A stretch of 64,000 bases of DNA, taken from the NCBI GenBank assembly GCA_048594885.1, contig JBMDXB010000027.1, positions 106,113 to 170,112 on the forward strand, in the 5' to 3' direction. Position numbers and translations under genes: made by a program. Shown here piece by piece: positions 25,690-34,660 of the stretch. Each line of letters opens with the position of its first letter. Position 1 is the stretch's first letter. The notes under the pieces were generated by a model that was given only the letters and a program-made list of their open reading frames with translations, ran no database searches and was not told the DNA's origin. Source of the DNA: JBMDXB01 sp048594885 (GTDB lineage: Bacteria; Acidobacteriota; Vicinamibacteria; Vicinamibacterales; 2-12-FULL-66-21).

Positions 25690-28044
25690 ATGAAACCCGC
25701 CCCTGCGGGGTCATTTGGCGCGCAGCTCAAAGCACTTCGTGAGGCCGCGGGTTACACGCAGGATGAGCTTGCGACGATTGCTGGCCTTTCCGTTCATGGC
25801 GTCAGCGCGCTGGAGCGGGGGGAACGCCGGCGACCTCATCCCGAGACTGTGCGCGCACTGTCCGCCGCTCTTGACCTGAGTGGTCCGGCGCGGGACGCGC
25901 TCCTTGCGAGCGCGCGGAGTCCCGTTCACGCCACGCCCGTCGATGAACTGACCCACGTCTCGCTGCCGCTGCCTCTGACGGCGCTGCTGGGCCGCGAGAG
26001 CGAGGTGAGGGTGCTGAGGCAGTGGCTGGCAGATCCCGCCGCTCGTCTCATCTCACTCATTGGTCCCGGCGGAGTCGGGAAGACTCGTCTCGCACTGGAA
26101 GTGGCGCGCGCCGTCGCGGATCAGGGCGCGTGCCGCGTGCTGTTCGTCGGATTGGCCGCGATCCGGAACCCTGCTTTCGTCGCGCCGGCGATTGCCGAGG
26201 CGCTCGGAGTGGCCGACGACACGGCGCGCGATCTGCCGCGGCGCGCGCGGCTGGCGTGCGAGTGCCAACCGACGCTGCTGATACTGGACAATTTCGAGCA
26301 CGTGCTCGAGATGGCGCCGCTGGTGGCGGATCTCCTGATATCGGCGGCCACGCTCCGAGTCCTGGCCACCAGCCGCGCGCCCCTCCGGGTGCGAGGGGAG
26401 CGGGAGTACGCGGTCGGGCCTTTGGCCTTGAATGCGGATCTCGTCTCGACGTCTCCCGCCGATCTCGCGCGCACTCCTGCCGTGCGGCTATTCGTCGAGC
26501 GCGCGCGCGACGTGCAACCTGAATTTCGCCTCACGGCATCGAACGGCGCCACGGTGCACGCGATCTGTCGCCGACTCGACGCACTCCCACTCGCGCTCGA
26601 ACTGGCGGCGCCGTGGATCAAGGTGCTGCCGGCCGAGGAGCTGCTGCGCAGACTCATGGGCGATGGCCTGCTCTCGACGGCCGGGCCGCGCGACCTCCCC
26701 GAACGGCAACAGACCATCAACGCGACCGTCGCGTGGAGCTATCAGCTCCTGGACGCGAGCGAGCGGCGCTTGTTCCGTCGGCTCGGTGTGCTGCCGGGGC
26801 GATTTCCGATTGAGGCAGCCGCGGCGGTCCTTGCCGGACGTCAGGATTCCCCCGGCGGCAACGACGAAGCGCTTCGCGCGGCGGCTGGTTTGATCGACAA
26901 GAGCCTCCTGATCCGAACTGACGCCTCGTCCTCGACTCGCCCGCTGTACGACATGCTCGAAACCGTGCGCGCGTACGCCGTCCTCCAGCTCACCACAACA
27001 GGCGAACGCGACGAGGCGATGGAGGGCCTGGTGCGTTACAGCACCGCTGAGGCCGCCCGCGCCGCGGAGGAGCTGGGCGGACCCTCACAAGTCGAATGGC
27101 TCGATCGCGTACGGGAAGATCTCGAGAGCTACCGCAGCACCCTGGAGTGGCTCATCGAACGCGACCGTTCCGCTGCAGCGAGCGCCGTCGCGCGAGCGCT
27201 GATGTTCTTTTGGATCATTCGCGGCCACGCGGCCGAAGGCCTCGGGTGGTACGAGCAGATTCTGAGCCGGCCTTCTCTTCCGGCAGGTGTCCAATCGGAC
27301 GCGCTCCTCGGAGCAGGGGCGATGGCGTACGCCCTCGGAGAGGTCGCGCACGCACGCACCGCCTTGACGCATGCGCTCGCACTCGCCCACGAAAGGGGCG
27401 ATACGAGGACTGCGGCGGAGGCTGATAACCTCCTGGGTCGCGTCGAATACTCGCTGGGTCATCTGGATTCGGCCCGAGAGCACTACGCGCAGAGCCTTGA
27501 ACGGTTCCGATCCCTGACACTCGCGTGGGGGATCGGGAATGCGCTGACCGGGATGGCCACACTCCATCTAGCGACCGGCGACCCGGCAGCCGCCGAGCGA
27601 CTGCTCGATGAAGCCACCCCCCTGCTTCGGCGAGTTGGTCCGTGGTTCCTGGCGCTCGCGTTGAATGTCCGCGCCATCCTGGCCGTGCAACGCGGGAACG
27701 CTGATGAAACGATGGCGATCGTGCGCGAAAGCCTCACGCTCATCCGCGGGCTCCACGACAATCACGCATCCGTGTTCGCGCTGGGCCCGCTCGCTGTTGC
27801 CGCGATGCTCAAAGGCGACGAGGCGTGGGCCGCGCGCATTCTGGGAGCCCGCGACGCGGTCACCGAACGCACACGCGCGACGGTTGCAGTCCGGCAATCC
27901 CTTGACGACCTCATCGGCTTGGGCGAACACGTGAATGCCTGCCACGCAGTGGATGGATGGGCCGCGGCCTACGCGGCGGGGCGTCAGACGTCCATCGACT
28001 CGCTGCTGGAGGACATCGATCGGCAAATGGAGGCCGCTACGTGA
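25690..28044 (+). CDS. HTH (XRE)-STAND ATPase transcriptional regulator with TPR-like C-terminus
   Basis: The 784-aa protein opens with a Cro/C1-type HTH (LKALREAAGYTQDELATIAGLSVHGVSALERGERRRP, residues 13-49). An NB-ARC/STAND ATPase follows, with P-loop GPGGVGKT (125-132), Walker B LLILDN (196-201), the ATSRAPL sensor segment and LPLALELAAPWI. The C-terminal 350 residues are helical repeats of TPR type (EGLGWYEQIL, ARTALTHALALAHERGDTRTAAEADNLLGRVEYSLG). Such proteins oligomerise on ATP and ligand binding and then activate transcription. The trigger and targets are unknown. It ends 8 nt into the convergent cytochrome gene. Confidence 0.88.
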   Translation: MKPAPAGSFGAQLKALREAAGYTQDELATIAGLSVHGVSALERGERRRPHPETVRALSAALDLSGPARDALLASARSPVHATPVDELTHVSLPLPLTALLGRESEVRVLRQWLADPAARLISLIGPGGVGKTRLALEVARAVADQGACRVLFVGLAAIRNPAFVAPAIAEALGVADDTARDLPRRARLACECQPTLLILDNFEHVLEMAPLVADLLISAATLRVLATSRAPLRVRGEREYAVGPLALNADLVSTSPADLARTPAVRLFVERARDVQPEFRLTASNGATVHAICRRLDALPLALELAAPWIKVLPAEELLRRLMGDGLLSTAGPRDLPERQQTINATVAWSYQLLDASERRLFRRLGVLPGRFPIEAAAAVLAGRQDSPGGNDEALRAAAGLIDKSLLIRTDASSSTRPLYDMLETVRAYAVLQLTTTGERDEAMEGLVRYSTAEAARAAEELGGPSQVEWLDRVREDLESYRSTLEWLIERDRSAAASAVARALMFFWIIRGHAAEGLGWYEQILSRPSLPAGVQSDALLGAGAMAYALGEVAHARTALTHALALAHERGDTRTAAEADNLLGRVEYSLGHLDSAREHYAQSLERFRSLTLAWGIGNALTGMATLHLATGDPAAAERLLDEATPLLRRVGPWFLALALNVRAILAVQRGNADETMAIVRESLTLIRGLHDNHASVFALGPLAVAAMLKGDEAWAARILGARDAVTERTRATVAVRQSLDDLIGLGEHVNACHAVDGWAAAYAAGRQTSIDSLLEDIDRQMEAAT

Positions 28045-28783
28045 TCGTGTTCCTCGATCGTAACCAGCGAATGTAGACCTCGAGCGCCCTCAGCTCCTCC
28101 TCGGTGATCCGGCCCCTGAACGCGGGCATCCGAATCGCCTGGCGATCGAGGAAGAAGCGAGCGAACGGGTTCGCCTGCAGCCGTTGCGGCCGTCCGGCGA
28201 GGATCCATTCCCTCAGCTCCGTCTCGTCCACGACGAGCTCCGCGAAATCGCGCCCGTCCCACGGTGGGATATAACCCTTGAGGCTCCCGGGGTTGCGCGC
28301 CGCGCCGCGTCCGCCCGGACCATGGCAGCGAAAGCAGCCGAGCCGCTCGGCGGCCGAATGTCCGGTCAGTGCTGCTGGATCGTCAGGGAGATCGGCGTTG
28401 GCCGACGCTCGCAGGTAGGCGACGAGATCCTCGACCTCGCCATCGGTGAGGCGCCCGCGCCAGGCCGGCATCCGTATCGCCGCGGCGTCGAGCGCCTCTC
28501 GGAGCTCCGGGTCATTGCGCACCCGCCGGGGCATGCCGTCCAGGATCCACTCCCGCAGCGTTGCCGGGTCGGCGTCGTCGAGATCCGCGAACGAACCTGG
28601 AAGCGGCGGCGCCGTACCGGGGCCGTCGTGGCAGGCTGGACAACCTTGGGCCTGTGCCAGGTCGGCTCCCCGCTGGACCGGGCCGACGTTGGCGGTACGC
28701 CACCAGAACCCCGCCGCGACGGTCGACACAGAGACGAAGCAGAGGCCTGCGGTCAGGAACCGGACCGACTTCCTGGTCCTCAC
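28037..28783 (-). CDS. Di-heme cytochrome c with duplicated heme domain
   Basis: The GTG at 28783 overlaps the stop of the cupredoxin gene (GTGA). The 248-aa product has an N-terminal anchor or signal (SVRFLTAGLCFVSVSTVAAGFWW) and two CxxCH heme sites: CPACH (48-52) and CFRCH (150-154). Each domain ends in the same pattern, IRMPAWRGRLTDGEVEDLVAYLR and IRMPAFRGRITEEELRALEVYIR, with Met as probable axial ligand, so it arose by internal duplication. It is translationally coupled to a CuA protein, which suggests direct electron exchange in the periplasm. Confidence 0.9.
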   Translation of the reverse strand: MRTRKSVRFLTAGLCFVSVSTVAAGFWWRTANVGPVQRGADLAQAQGCPACHDGPGTAPPLPGSFADLDDADPATLREWILDGMPRRVRNDPELREALDAAAIRMPAWRGRLTDGEVEDLVAYLRASANADLPDDPAALTGHSAAERLGCFRCHGPGGRGAARNPGSLKGYIPPWDGRDFAELVVDETELREWILAGRPQRLQANPFARFFLDRQAIRMPAFRGRITEEELRALEVYIRWLRSRNTIT

Positions 28784-29163
28784 TTCGCGCTCTCCAGGAC
28801 GACCAGGCTGCCCTTCATCCTGCCATGGCCGGTGCCGCAGTATTCGGCGCACGTGAATTCGAACGTACCCGCGCGATCGGCCACGAATTCCACGGTGACT
28901 TCCTCGCCGATCTTCGGGATCAGCGCTTTGACCCGGAATGCTTTGATCGCGAACGCGTGACCGCGGTCGGCGGAGCGGAGGCGGAGCCGGACGCGCTCCC
29001 CTTGCACGACCGCGATCGTTGCGGGATCGAAATGGAACCGCGAAGCGACGACGTCGATGGTCTTGACTTGTCCGCCTGCAGGTGTCGAGTACTCCAGGCC
29101 CACTACCAGTGCCGGCAGCGCGATCAGCAGGACGGCAGGCAGCACAGAACGACGCGTTCGCAT
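28780..29163 (-). CDS. Membrane-anchored CuA cupredoxin (cytochrome oxidase subunit II-like domain)
   Basis: The 127-aa protein has an N-terminal hydrophobic anchor or signal (VLPAVLLIALPALVVGLEY) and a single cupredoxin domain. All CuA ligands are present: His69 (RGHAF) and Cys105, Glu107, Cys109, His113, Met116 in CAEYCGTGHGRM. It is much shorter than a full oxidase subunit II (no two-helix hairpin) and no subunit I gene is nearby. It is probably a free-standing electron carrier paired with the di-heme cytochrome behind it. Confidence 0.88.
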   Translation of the reverse strand: MRTRRSVLPAVLLIALPALVVGLEYSTPAGGQVKTIDVVASRFHFDPATIAVVQGERVRLRLRSADRGHAFAIKAFRVKALIPKIGEEVTVEFVADRAGTFEFTCAEYCGTGHGRMKGSLVVLESAK

Positions 29164-29197
29164 TTATTGTCCCCTTTCAATCTCACGCACCGGCCGC

Positions 29198-30613
29198 TCA
29201 GCGGAGATCGGCGTCCTGTGGAACGGAAGCGGGAACCGCAGGCTGCACCAGCGTCAGGAACCCGCTCAACACCCACGCGCGCTGACTCGGTTCGAATCGC
29301 GGTGCCAGCAGGCCATCGTTGATTTCGCGCGTCACGAAGAACCGGTTGAACGACCTCGGAGACAGGTAGAGCCGTGTGTTCGGCAGGCCGTCGGAGGCTC
29401 CCTCCACGTCCGCCTCAGCGAATGAGACAGCGCCGTCGCCGTTCTGATCGACCCTTGCGACTTCGATGGCATAGGCGCGCAACAACCGCTCGCCGATATC
29501 CGTGACGCCGGGCAGGAACGAGGCTCGACGCACGAACACGTTGCGGAAGATCTCAGCAGCCAGGCCGCTCGGGATGAATCGGTTGCGCGTCTCGGTCCGA
29601 CCCGAACTGACCGGCTCGAAGCGGTCGGGGTCGCGGGGATTGTTGGGATCGTCGCCGTGGGTGGCTGCCGTGTTGACCACACCGAACGGGCCCGATCCGG
29701 GAATCACCGACTGCAGGCCGTACTGCAGGTTCGGAAACGTCCCGGGCAATCCGCCCGTGAAGGGCAGCTCGTAGTGCGGAAATACCCAATTGGTGCCTCG
29801 GTTGAATTCCCAGTACGCGTGCGCGTCGCTCTGTTGCTGTGCGTTGAAGGTACCGGTGCTCACCGAGAATCCCACCGTGTTGCCCGTGATCGTTCCCCCG
29901 GCGCTCGAAAACCGCACCGCGTTTCCGTCCAGCGTGAAGAAGTTCCCCGGCACGTTGTTTCCCGAGCCCATGGCAGCCAAGCCCGCCGCGTCCGCCGGTG
30001 TCATCGTGCCGAACTGTGCGCGGCCGCCGGCAAGCGGTTCTGCGACGCGTGGCACCCGCAAGTCCCACATCATCCATCCTTCGTACCAGCCCGACTCGTT
30101 GTTGATGACGAACAGGCCGGAGATGTCGGTGAACATGTCGATGAACGCGCGCGGATCGTCGGGATCGGTTGGAAGTCCCGGCTTCGGTTCCAGCGTGACG
30201 CGCACCGCGCCCAGCGTCGGAAGTCCACCGTTGGCGAAGTTGGCGCCCGTCGGAATCACACCGTTGTCGTTGATGCCCGGAACGATGCTCGTGAAGACGT
30301 TCGGGGTGAATGCTGTCGTATCGAGCAGGTAGTAGCCGAACAACTGGCTGGGCGCGTCAGCCTCGCCGAAGACCGTGAGCGGCAAGTACGAATGCGGACG
30401 CCGAGCCAGTTCCACCATGCGGTTCTGCAATGGCGCGGGCAGGAACTTGATGTCGCCACGTCCCTGCAGCGAATGGAAGTTCGACTCGCGATCGGCACCG
30501 TCGGTTCCGGCCGTTTGCGCTCCGATGCCGATCGCCGCCAGCGCGGCGAGGCCCAGGCTGGCGGCCGCCAGCAGCACTCGGGTGTGTGGCGTGGGCGCTG
30601 TGTTCGAATGCAT
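29198..30613 (-). CDS. Exported hypothetical protein with an EF-hand-like loop
   Basis: The ATG at 30613 follows AAGGAGACGAAC; an upstream start at 30643 is less likely. The product is about 471 aa with a signal peptide (VLLAAASLGLAALAAIGIGAQ). A late segment, DQNGDGAVSFAEAD at about 389-402, matches the calcium-binding EF-hand loop. The rest is not recognised. It is the gene immediately upstream of the cupredoxin (34-bp gap), so a periplasmic redox-linked role is possible. Confidence 0.7.
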   Translation of the reverse strand: MHSNTAPTPHTRVLLAAASLGLAALAAIGIGAQTAGTDGADRESNFHSLQGRGDIKFLPAPLQNRMVELARRPHSYLPLTVFGEADAPSQLFGYYLLDTTAFTPNVFTSIVPGINDNGVIPTGANFANGGLPTLGAVRVTLEPKPGLPTDPDDPRAFIDMFTDISGLFVINNESGWYEGWMMWDLRVPRVAEPLAGGRAQFGTMTPADAAGLAAMGSGNNVPGNFFTLDGNAVRFSSAGGTITGNTVGFSVSTGTFNAQQQSDAHAYWEFNRGTNWVFPHYELPFTGGLPGTFPNLQYGLQSVIPGSGPFGVVNTAATHGDDPNNPRDPDRFEPVSSGRTETRNRFIPSGLAAEIFRNVFVRRASFLPGVTDIGERLLRAYAIEVARVDQNGDGAVSFAEADVEGASDGLPNTRLYLSPRSFNRFFVTREINDGLLAPRFEPSQRAWVLSGFLTLVQPAVPASVPQDADLR

Positions 30614-30672
30614 GTTCGTCTCCTTGAGGTGGTGACTATTCATGTCGATGCAAAAGTTCGGGGGCGCGCGGA

Positions 30673-31287
30673 TTATTCCAGCACCCGTCGCGCGATCGAC
30701 GCGTCCATCGCCGCGATGTCCTCCGCGGTGAACTTCCAGTCAATCGCACTGCCGTGTCGAATCTCGTGCCGGGTCCAGTTGGCGCGCATGACGCCATGGG
30801 GCGCGTGCGCCGGGGTGTGCATCATCAGATGCCCGATTTCGTGTGCGATCACGCGCCCGAGCAGCACGGCGACATCCGATCCTGCGTCCTGCGCCACCCG
30901 GACGACGTGTTGCAAGTACACGGTGGCCAGCACGCCGCCTTCGCCAGGCGTGACGACGGCGTTACCGAGTGTGGCGTTCTGACCGGGAACTTCCTCGTCG
31001 AGAATGCGCACCAGGAGTTCTGATGGTGCACGCGGCAGGACGCATGCCGGGGAAGGATGCTCGTCGATGCATCGTGTCCAGCGAACCTCCACGTGCGCTG
31101 TCCGCAGTACGGCGTCGGCTTCTTCCAGTGCGCGTCGCTCGGCCGTGGAGCGAAGACCGGCAGCCTGGTAGAGGCGAACCGTGATGGTGGTTCGAGCATC
31201 CTCGCCCGCCGTGACCGGCGTGGGCGTGGCCCACGGCACAGCAGTCGCGAATATCAGGGCGATGCGATATATCGAATCGGGCCGCAC
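30673..31287 (-). CDS. Exported metzincin-like zinc metalloprotease
   Basis: The GTG at 31287 is chosen because GGAGG lies about 7 nt upstream and a signal peptide follows (YRIALIFATAVPWATPTPVTA). The 204-aa product contains AHEIGHLMMHTPAH, an HExxH zinc site with further His residues at possible third-ligand positions, and a downstream Met (PHGVMRANW) that could be the Met-turn of metzincins. Substrate unknown. It sits between the CHRD lipoprotein and the EF-hand-like protein on the same strand. Confidence 0.75.
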   Translation of the reverse strand: MRPDSIYRIALIFATAVPWATPTPVTAGEDARTTITVRLYQAAGLRSTAERRALEEADAVLRTAHVEVRWTRCIDEHPSPACVLPRAPSELLVRILDEEVPGQNATLGNAVVTPGEGGVLATVYLQHVVRVAQDAGSDVAVLLGRVIAHEIGHLMMHTPAHAPHGVMRANWTRHEIRHGSAIDWKFTAEDIAAMDASIARRVLE

Positions 31288-31392
31288 GGCGCGTCCTCCG
31301 GTGACCAAGGGCTTCGGACCGTACGTCCGCGCCCTTGATCCTTTCTGTGTCACGAAATCGAGGTTGCTCTGTCATCAGCGAAACGCCGCAGG

Positions 31393-31938
31393 CTAGTAGC
31401 CGCCCGCATCAACCGTCGTCGCGCCTGCCGCAAGTTGACCTCGGACCGCCCCGTCTGGATTCAGCGCGGTGTGAACGTTGAAGTAGTGTCCGGATGGATT
31501 GCTGAGAATTGCGGACGCGCGGTCCGCAGGCACATTGATGCCGCTCTTCGTGATCGACCCGTTGCCGTTGGTGACGACGAGCTCGCCCGATGCGAGCGTC
31601 GTATCCACGACGATCCCGCCGTTGCCGCCGGCGGACGCACTGTGGATATGCGCCTTCGTCACCGTCGTCCCAGGCGGCAGTCCGGCGACGCTGATTTGGA
31701 AGGTCATGGTCGCCGACGTGATCGTCCCGTAATCGTCCTTGGTCACGGTCAGAGCGATGGTCCCCGTTCCGGTGCTGCCCGCGTCGGCATTGGTGATGGG
31801 CGGCACCTCGTTCGCGGACGAGAGCTGTACCGCGAAGGTCGTGGTCGTGGTGGCGCCCGATGGGCCGGTGGGAGACGAGCTCCCGCACCCGACCGCGAGG
31901 ACCGCCGCGGCGACCGTGAAGAGTGAAAGTCGATTCAT
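31393..31938 (-). CDS. CHRD-domain lipoprotein
   Basis: The 181-aa protein has a lipoprotein signal with lipobox LAVGC and a strong AGGAGG site. The mature part is one CHRD domain: FAVQLSSANEVPPITNADAGSTGTGTIALTV, then THIHSA-like KAHIHSASAGGNGGIVVD, and HYFNVHTALNPDGAVRGQL. CHRD domains are named from chordin; their bacterial role is unknown. The conserved His residues may bind metal. It is followed by the metalloprotease and preceded by the DUF5777 protein. Confidence 0.88.
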   Translation of the reverse strand: MNRLSLFTVAAAVLAVGCGSSSPTGPSGATTTTTFAVQLSSANEVPPITNADAGSTGTGTIALTVTKDDYGTITSATMTFQISVAGLPPGTTVTKAHIHSASAGGNGGIVVDTTLASGELVVTNGNGSITKSGINVPADRASAILSNPSGHYFNVHTALNPDGAVRGQLAAGATTVDAGGY

Positions 31939-31961
31939 GCTGTTCTGCCTCCTAAGTTCGC

Positions 31962-32843
31962 TCAGAAGAATTTCCGGGCGAGATTGAATCCGAGATACAG
32001 GCCGTTCGCGGAGCCGCCCCGCGCGAGTTGTGCGAGCGTGGTCCCCTGCCCGTTGTTGACGTTGAGTTGAAACAGGTGACCGCCCGCGCGTTTTTCGATC
32101 GCGAAGCCGTAGGCCAGCGTGTCGGGACGGTAGCCGCCGGCGCGAGGGGCGGCCTCGCCGACGAGATACACGCTGGAGGTCACGCGCACGCGGGCTCCGA
32201 CGCCCACGAAGAACGTGTCACGGTCGATGTTCAGGATCGCGGCCGTGTTGTGAACCCACACCGGCGTGGCGTAGACGGCGAGCCTGTCCGCGACCGCGCG
32301 TGAAACGGCCAGACCGATGGCTGGCGCGTACCGCTCCCGGAAGTTGTCCGCGCCCTCCACCGAGAGGAGCGCCGAGAGCGACACCGGCACGTTGTCGCTC
32401 TGGCGGATGGGATCGTACTTGCCGTAGAACTGGAACGTCTTGTCGAGGGCCGTGCGGTAGACCGCCGCCTGCACGTGCCGGGCTATTCCGAACCGGTACT
32501 CGAACCCGACCACGGCTCCTTGATCGAGGCCGAACAGATTGCCGGCGTTCCCGTTGAAGCTGCCCTCGCGAAGATTGCCGTTGAACCGGTGGGTCAGCTG
32601 GAAGCTCGATCCACGGCGCGGGAGCCTGAGCGTGGACGGCAGGTTGAGAACACGGAAGTCCGGTTCCGCGAGCACCAATGCCGCATCGTCCTCTTCGGCG
32701 ATCGCAACGTCCGACTGAATCGCTGGCTTGTCTTGCGAGGGATCCACGGTCGGCAGCGGCTCCTGTGCGGCAGCATTCGACGTGAAGACTGAGAACAACA
32801 CGAGGGCCGAAAAGGCGACCGGGCGAAGGGTGACGATAAGCAT
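31962..32843 (-). CDS. DUF5777-family outer-membrane beta-barrel protein
   Basis: The 293-aa product has a signal peptide (LRPVAFSALVLFSVFTSNAAAQ) and alternating amphipathic strands (SSFQLTHRFNGNL, GAVVGFEYRFGIARHVQAAVYRT, FGKYDP). It ends in Phe-Phe, typical of outer-membrane barrels. The pattern is that of DUF5777. These genes often neighbour cytochrome and cupredoxin genes, as here, so it may serve the same envelope redox system. It is the first gene of the minus-strand cluster. Confidence 0.75.
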   Translation of the reverse strand: MLIVTLRPVAFSALVLFSVFTSNAAAQEPLPTVDPSQDKPAIQSDVAIAEEDDAALVLAEPDFRVLNLPSTLRLPRRGSSFQLTHRFNGNLREGSFNGNAGNLFGLDQGAVVGFEYRFGIARHVQAAVYRTALDKTFQFYGKYDPIRQSDNVPVSLSALLSVEGADNFRERYAPAIGLAVSRAVADRLAVYATPVWVHNTAAILNIDRDTFFVGVGARVRVTSSVYLVGEAAPRAGGYRPDTLAYGFAIEKRAGGHLFQLNVNNGQGTTLAQLARGGSANGLYLGFNLARKFF

Positions 32844-32914
32844 CGGCTGCAGCTCCTCTGATGCGGCGTTACGTGACGGCTCGTGAGAAGTGTGAAGGGC
32901 GGAGGGCTAGCGGA

Positions 32915-33304
32915 CTACCCACAGTGGTCGCACATCGCCCGTACACCGTTCGTACGCTCCGCGCCTGCCGGTACGGTCGCAATGGCCAGCACCGGGGATG
33001 TGACTATGTGGAGATCACCCGAGCGAATCTCGACTCGCAGGCCGACGCAGATGCAGCCGACTCTGAGACAGCTCCCGCCGATGCTCGCGCCGTCGATATG
33101 AACCGACGTCTCCTCGGGGAAGAAGCGGCCGCCTTGCACGTAGACCTCCGGTCCAGCGGTGACGACCAGGCGGTACAGAGAGTTCACGGTACGGACGAGC
33201 ACGGTAGAAGAAGGCGTCAGATGACGGAGCCGCACGCACTCGCTGTTCCTCAGGAGATTGCGAAACCCGTTGATCGTGCTTGCGCGAACCAATTGATTGG
33301 ACAT
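32915..33304 (-). CDS. Small conserved hypothetical protein
   Basis: The 129-aa product reads as a compact beta-rich protein: SSTVLVRTVNSLYRLVV, then YVQGGRFFPEETSVHIDGASIGGSCLRVGCICVGLRVEIRSGDLHIVTSPVLAI. I recall similar small proteins with a conserved GGRFFPE segment in other bacteria, without a known function. No signal peptide is evident and the ribosome site is weak. Confidence 0.6.
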   Translation of the reverse strand: MSNQLVRASTINGFRNLLRNSECVRLRHLTPSSTVLVRTVNSLYRLVVTAGPEVYVQGGRFFPEETSVHIDGASIGGSCLRVGCICVGLRVEIRSGDLHIVTSPVLAIATVPAGAERTNGVRAMCDHCG

Positions 33305-33455
33305 GTGCCATCCCGGCTGTTCATTCCAGCGTCAACACACCTGGTCCAATCAAGAAACGTTGGCGATTATTCCGTTCGCGCGCGTTGTCGTCTGATGTCC
33401 CTCAGACTCGCGCCGCGGATGACCGGCGACTATGGGTGCGTGGTGGCGATGAGGC

Positions 33456-33461
33456 TATAAT
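33456..33461 (+). promoter_or_regulatory. -10 box TATAAT of the truncated kinase gene
   Basis: TATAAT followed by CTGCGGA and the ATG 14 nt after the box. The same TATAnT-CTGCGGACnC string precedes the intact kinase at 37589, so promoter and coding start were duplicated together. Confidence 0.55.
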
Positions 33462-33475
33462 CTGCGGACCCCGAC

Positions 33476-33810
33476 ATGGCGATCCCCCAGGGCAGCCGCC
33501 TCGGTCCTTATGAAATCACCGGGATCCTCGGGGCGGGGGGAATGGGCGAGGTCTATCGCGCGCGTGATCCGCGCCTGAACCGCGACGTCGCCGTCAAGGT
33601 CCTGCCCGAACTGTTCGCATCCGATCCCGGGCGGCTCGCGCGATTCGAACGCGAGGCGCAACTGCTCGAGTCGCTGAATCATCCACAGATCGCACACATT
33701 TACGGAATCGAGCAGGCAGGGAATACGCGGGCGCTCGTGATGGAGCTCGTCGAAGGCGACGATCTCGCCGCGCGCATCGCCCGCGGACCGCTTCCGACCG
33801 ACGAGGCCGT
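33476..33810 (+). pseudogene. Truncated Ser/Thr kinase (N-lobe only)
   Basis: The first 112 codons match the kinase at 37589 almost residue for residue: GPYEITGILGAGGMGEVYRARDPRLNRDVAVKVLPEL to LPTDEAV. At about 33810 homology stops and the frame continues into unrelated sequence, antisense to the cupin gene, ending at 33952. The catalytic loop, DFG motif, membrane helix and propeller are absent, so no kinase activity is expected. Its promoter is intact. Confidence 0.8.
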
Positions 33811-33850
33811 ACTGACGGGGATGCGGACCGAGTCCCCTTCGTGGATGGCG

Positions 33851-34435
33851 TCAACGCGGGAGGGGTTCGCCGTCGCGCGCGCGCCAGATTTCGCCAGCAC
33901 CCTCGAGCACGGACCACAGCTCCTCAACGGTCCGGTGCCGCACAGGTGCTGAAGTCACCTTCAATGCAGGCAGATCGTAGTGGGCAGCAACCAGATCCTC
34001 CCAGCTTCTCGCGACAAGGATGGCATCGTCGTGTAGAACCTGGCCATGTTCGATCTCGAACACATAGGATGGCGAAACGATGTAGAGCAGTTCCGCCATT
34101 ACGGCGCGGTCGTTTCGTAACCGGACCAGAGTCCCCGGCTGCGCAACCGCCGCCCGGCCGGCCTGGAGTGCGACGTCGTACGGCTCAGCGGAGGACGCAT
34201 CCTTCATGCGGACCGTCAGCGTACCCGCTACCACATACATCACCAGCGTCACAGCGGGATCGACGTGCACCTAGGAATGCACCTTGGGGCTGATGCGCCC
34301 GGACACAATGCTCGTCTCGCCGAGCGCGTCCCACGGTACGTCGTCCTGCATCACGTCTGTGGCGTTCAGAAACGGACTTGCTTCAGTGCCGTCCGGAACC
34401 GTGAAGTAGCCGCGGGGTTGAAACACTCGGTTCAT
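33851..34435 (-). pseudogene. Cupin-fold protein gene split by an in-frame TAG
   Basis: Two pieces in the same frame, separated only by one TAG at 34271-34273, make one cupin: MNRVFQPRGYFTVPDGTEASPFLNATDVMQDDVPWDALGETSIVSGRISPKVHS, then VHVDPAVTLVMYVVAGTLTVRMKD and AELLYIVSPSYVFEIEHG. Family members run through this point with a sense codon. The rest is intact (about 195 codons). It may be a recent nonsense mutation, a suppressor-dependent gene, or a sequencing error. The downstream half starts with GTG and could be translated alone. Confidence 0.7.
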
Positions 34436-34660
34436 ACTGCCTCGCCGTCTTCGCTTCATCGGATCCGATCCGCCTGCCAGGAGGTCCGTTCAGCAGTGCG
34501 TTTAGACAAGCTGGAACGTGCCGTGTGTCTGGTGCCAGTATGCCCAAACTCGATCCGACGGCACACTCCAGGCACACTGCGGTCGATATCTATGGGTGCC
34601 CGCTCCGCGCGGGGGAGAACACTTGACTCGTTTGCCGCGATTTTTCAGCGGTCACGTTCT

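Noticed and set aside
34436..34660. Gap between the interrupted cupin and the SBBP gene
   Set aside because: Short frames on both strands show no domain or ribosome site; nothing to annotate.
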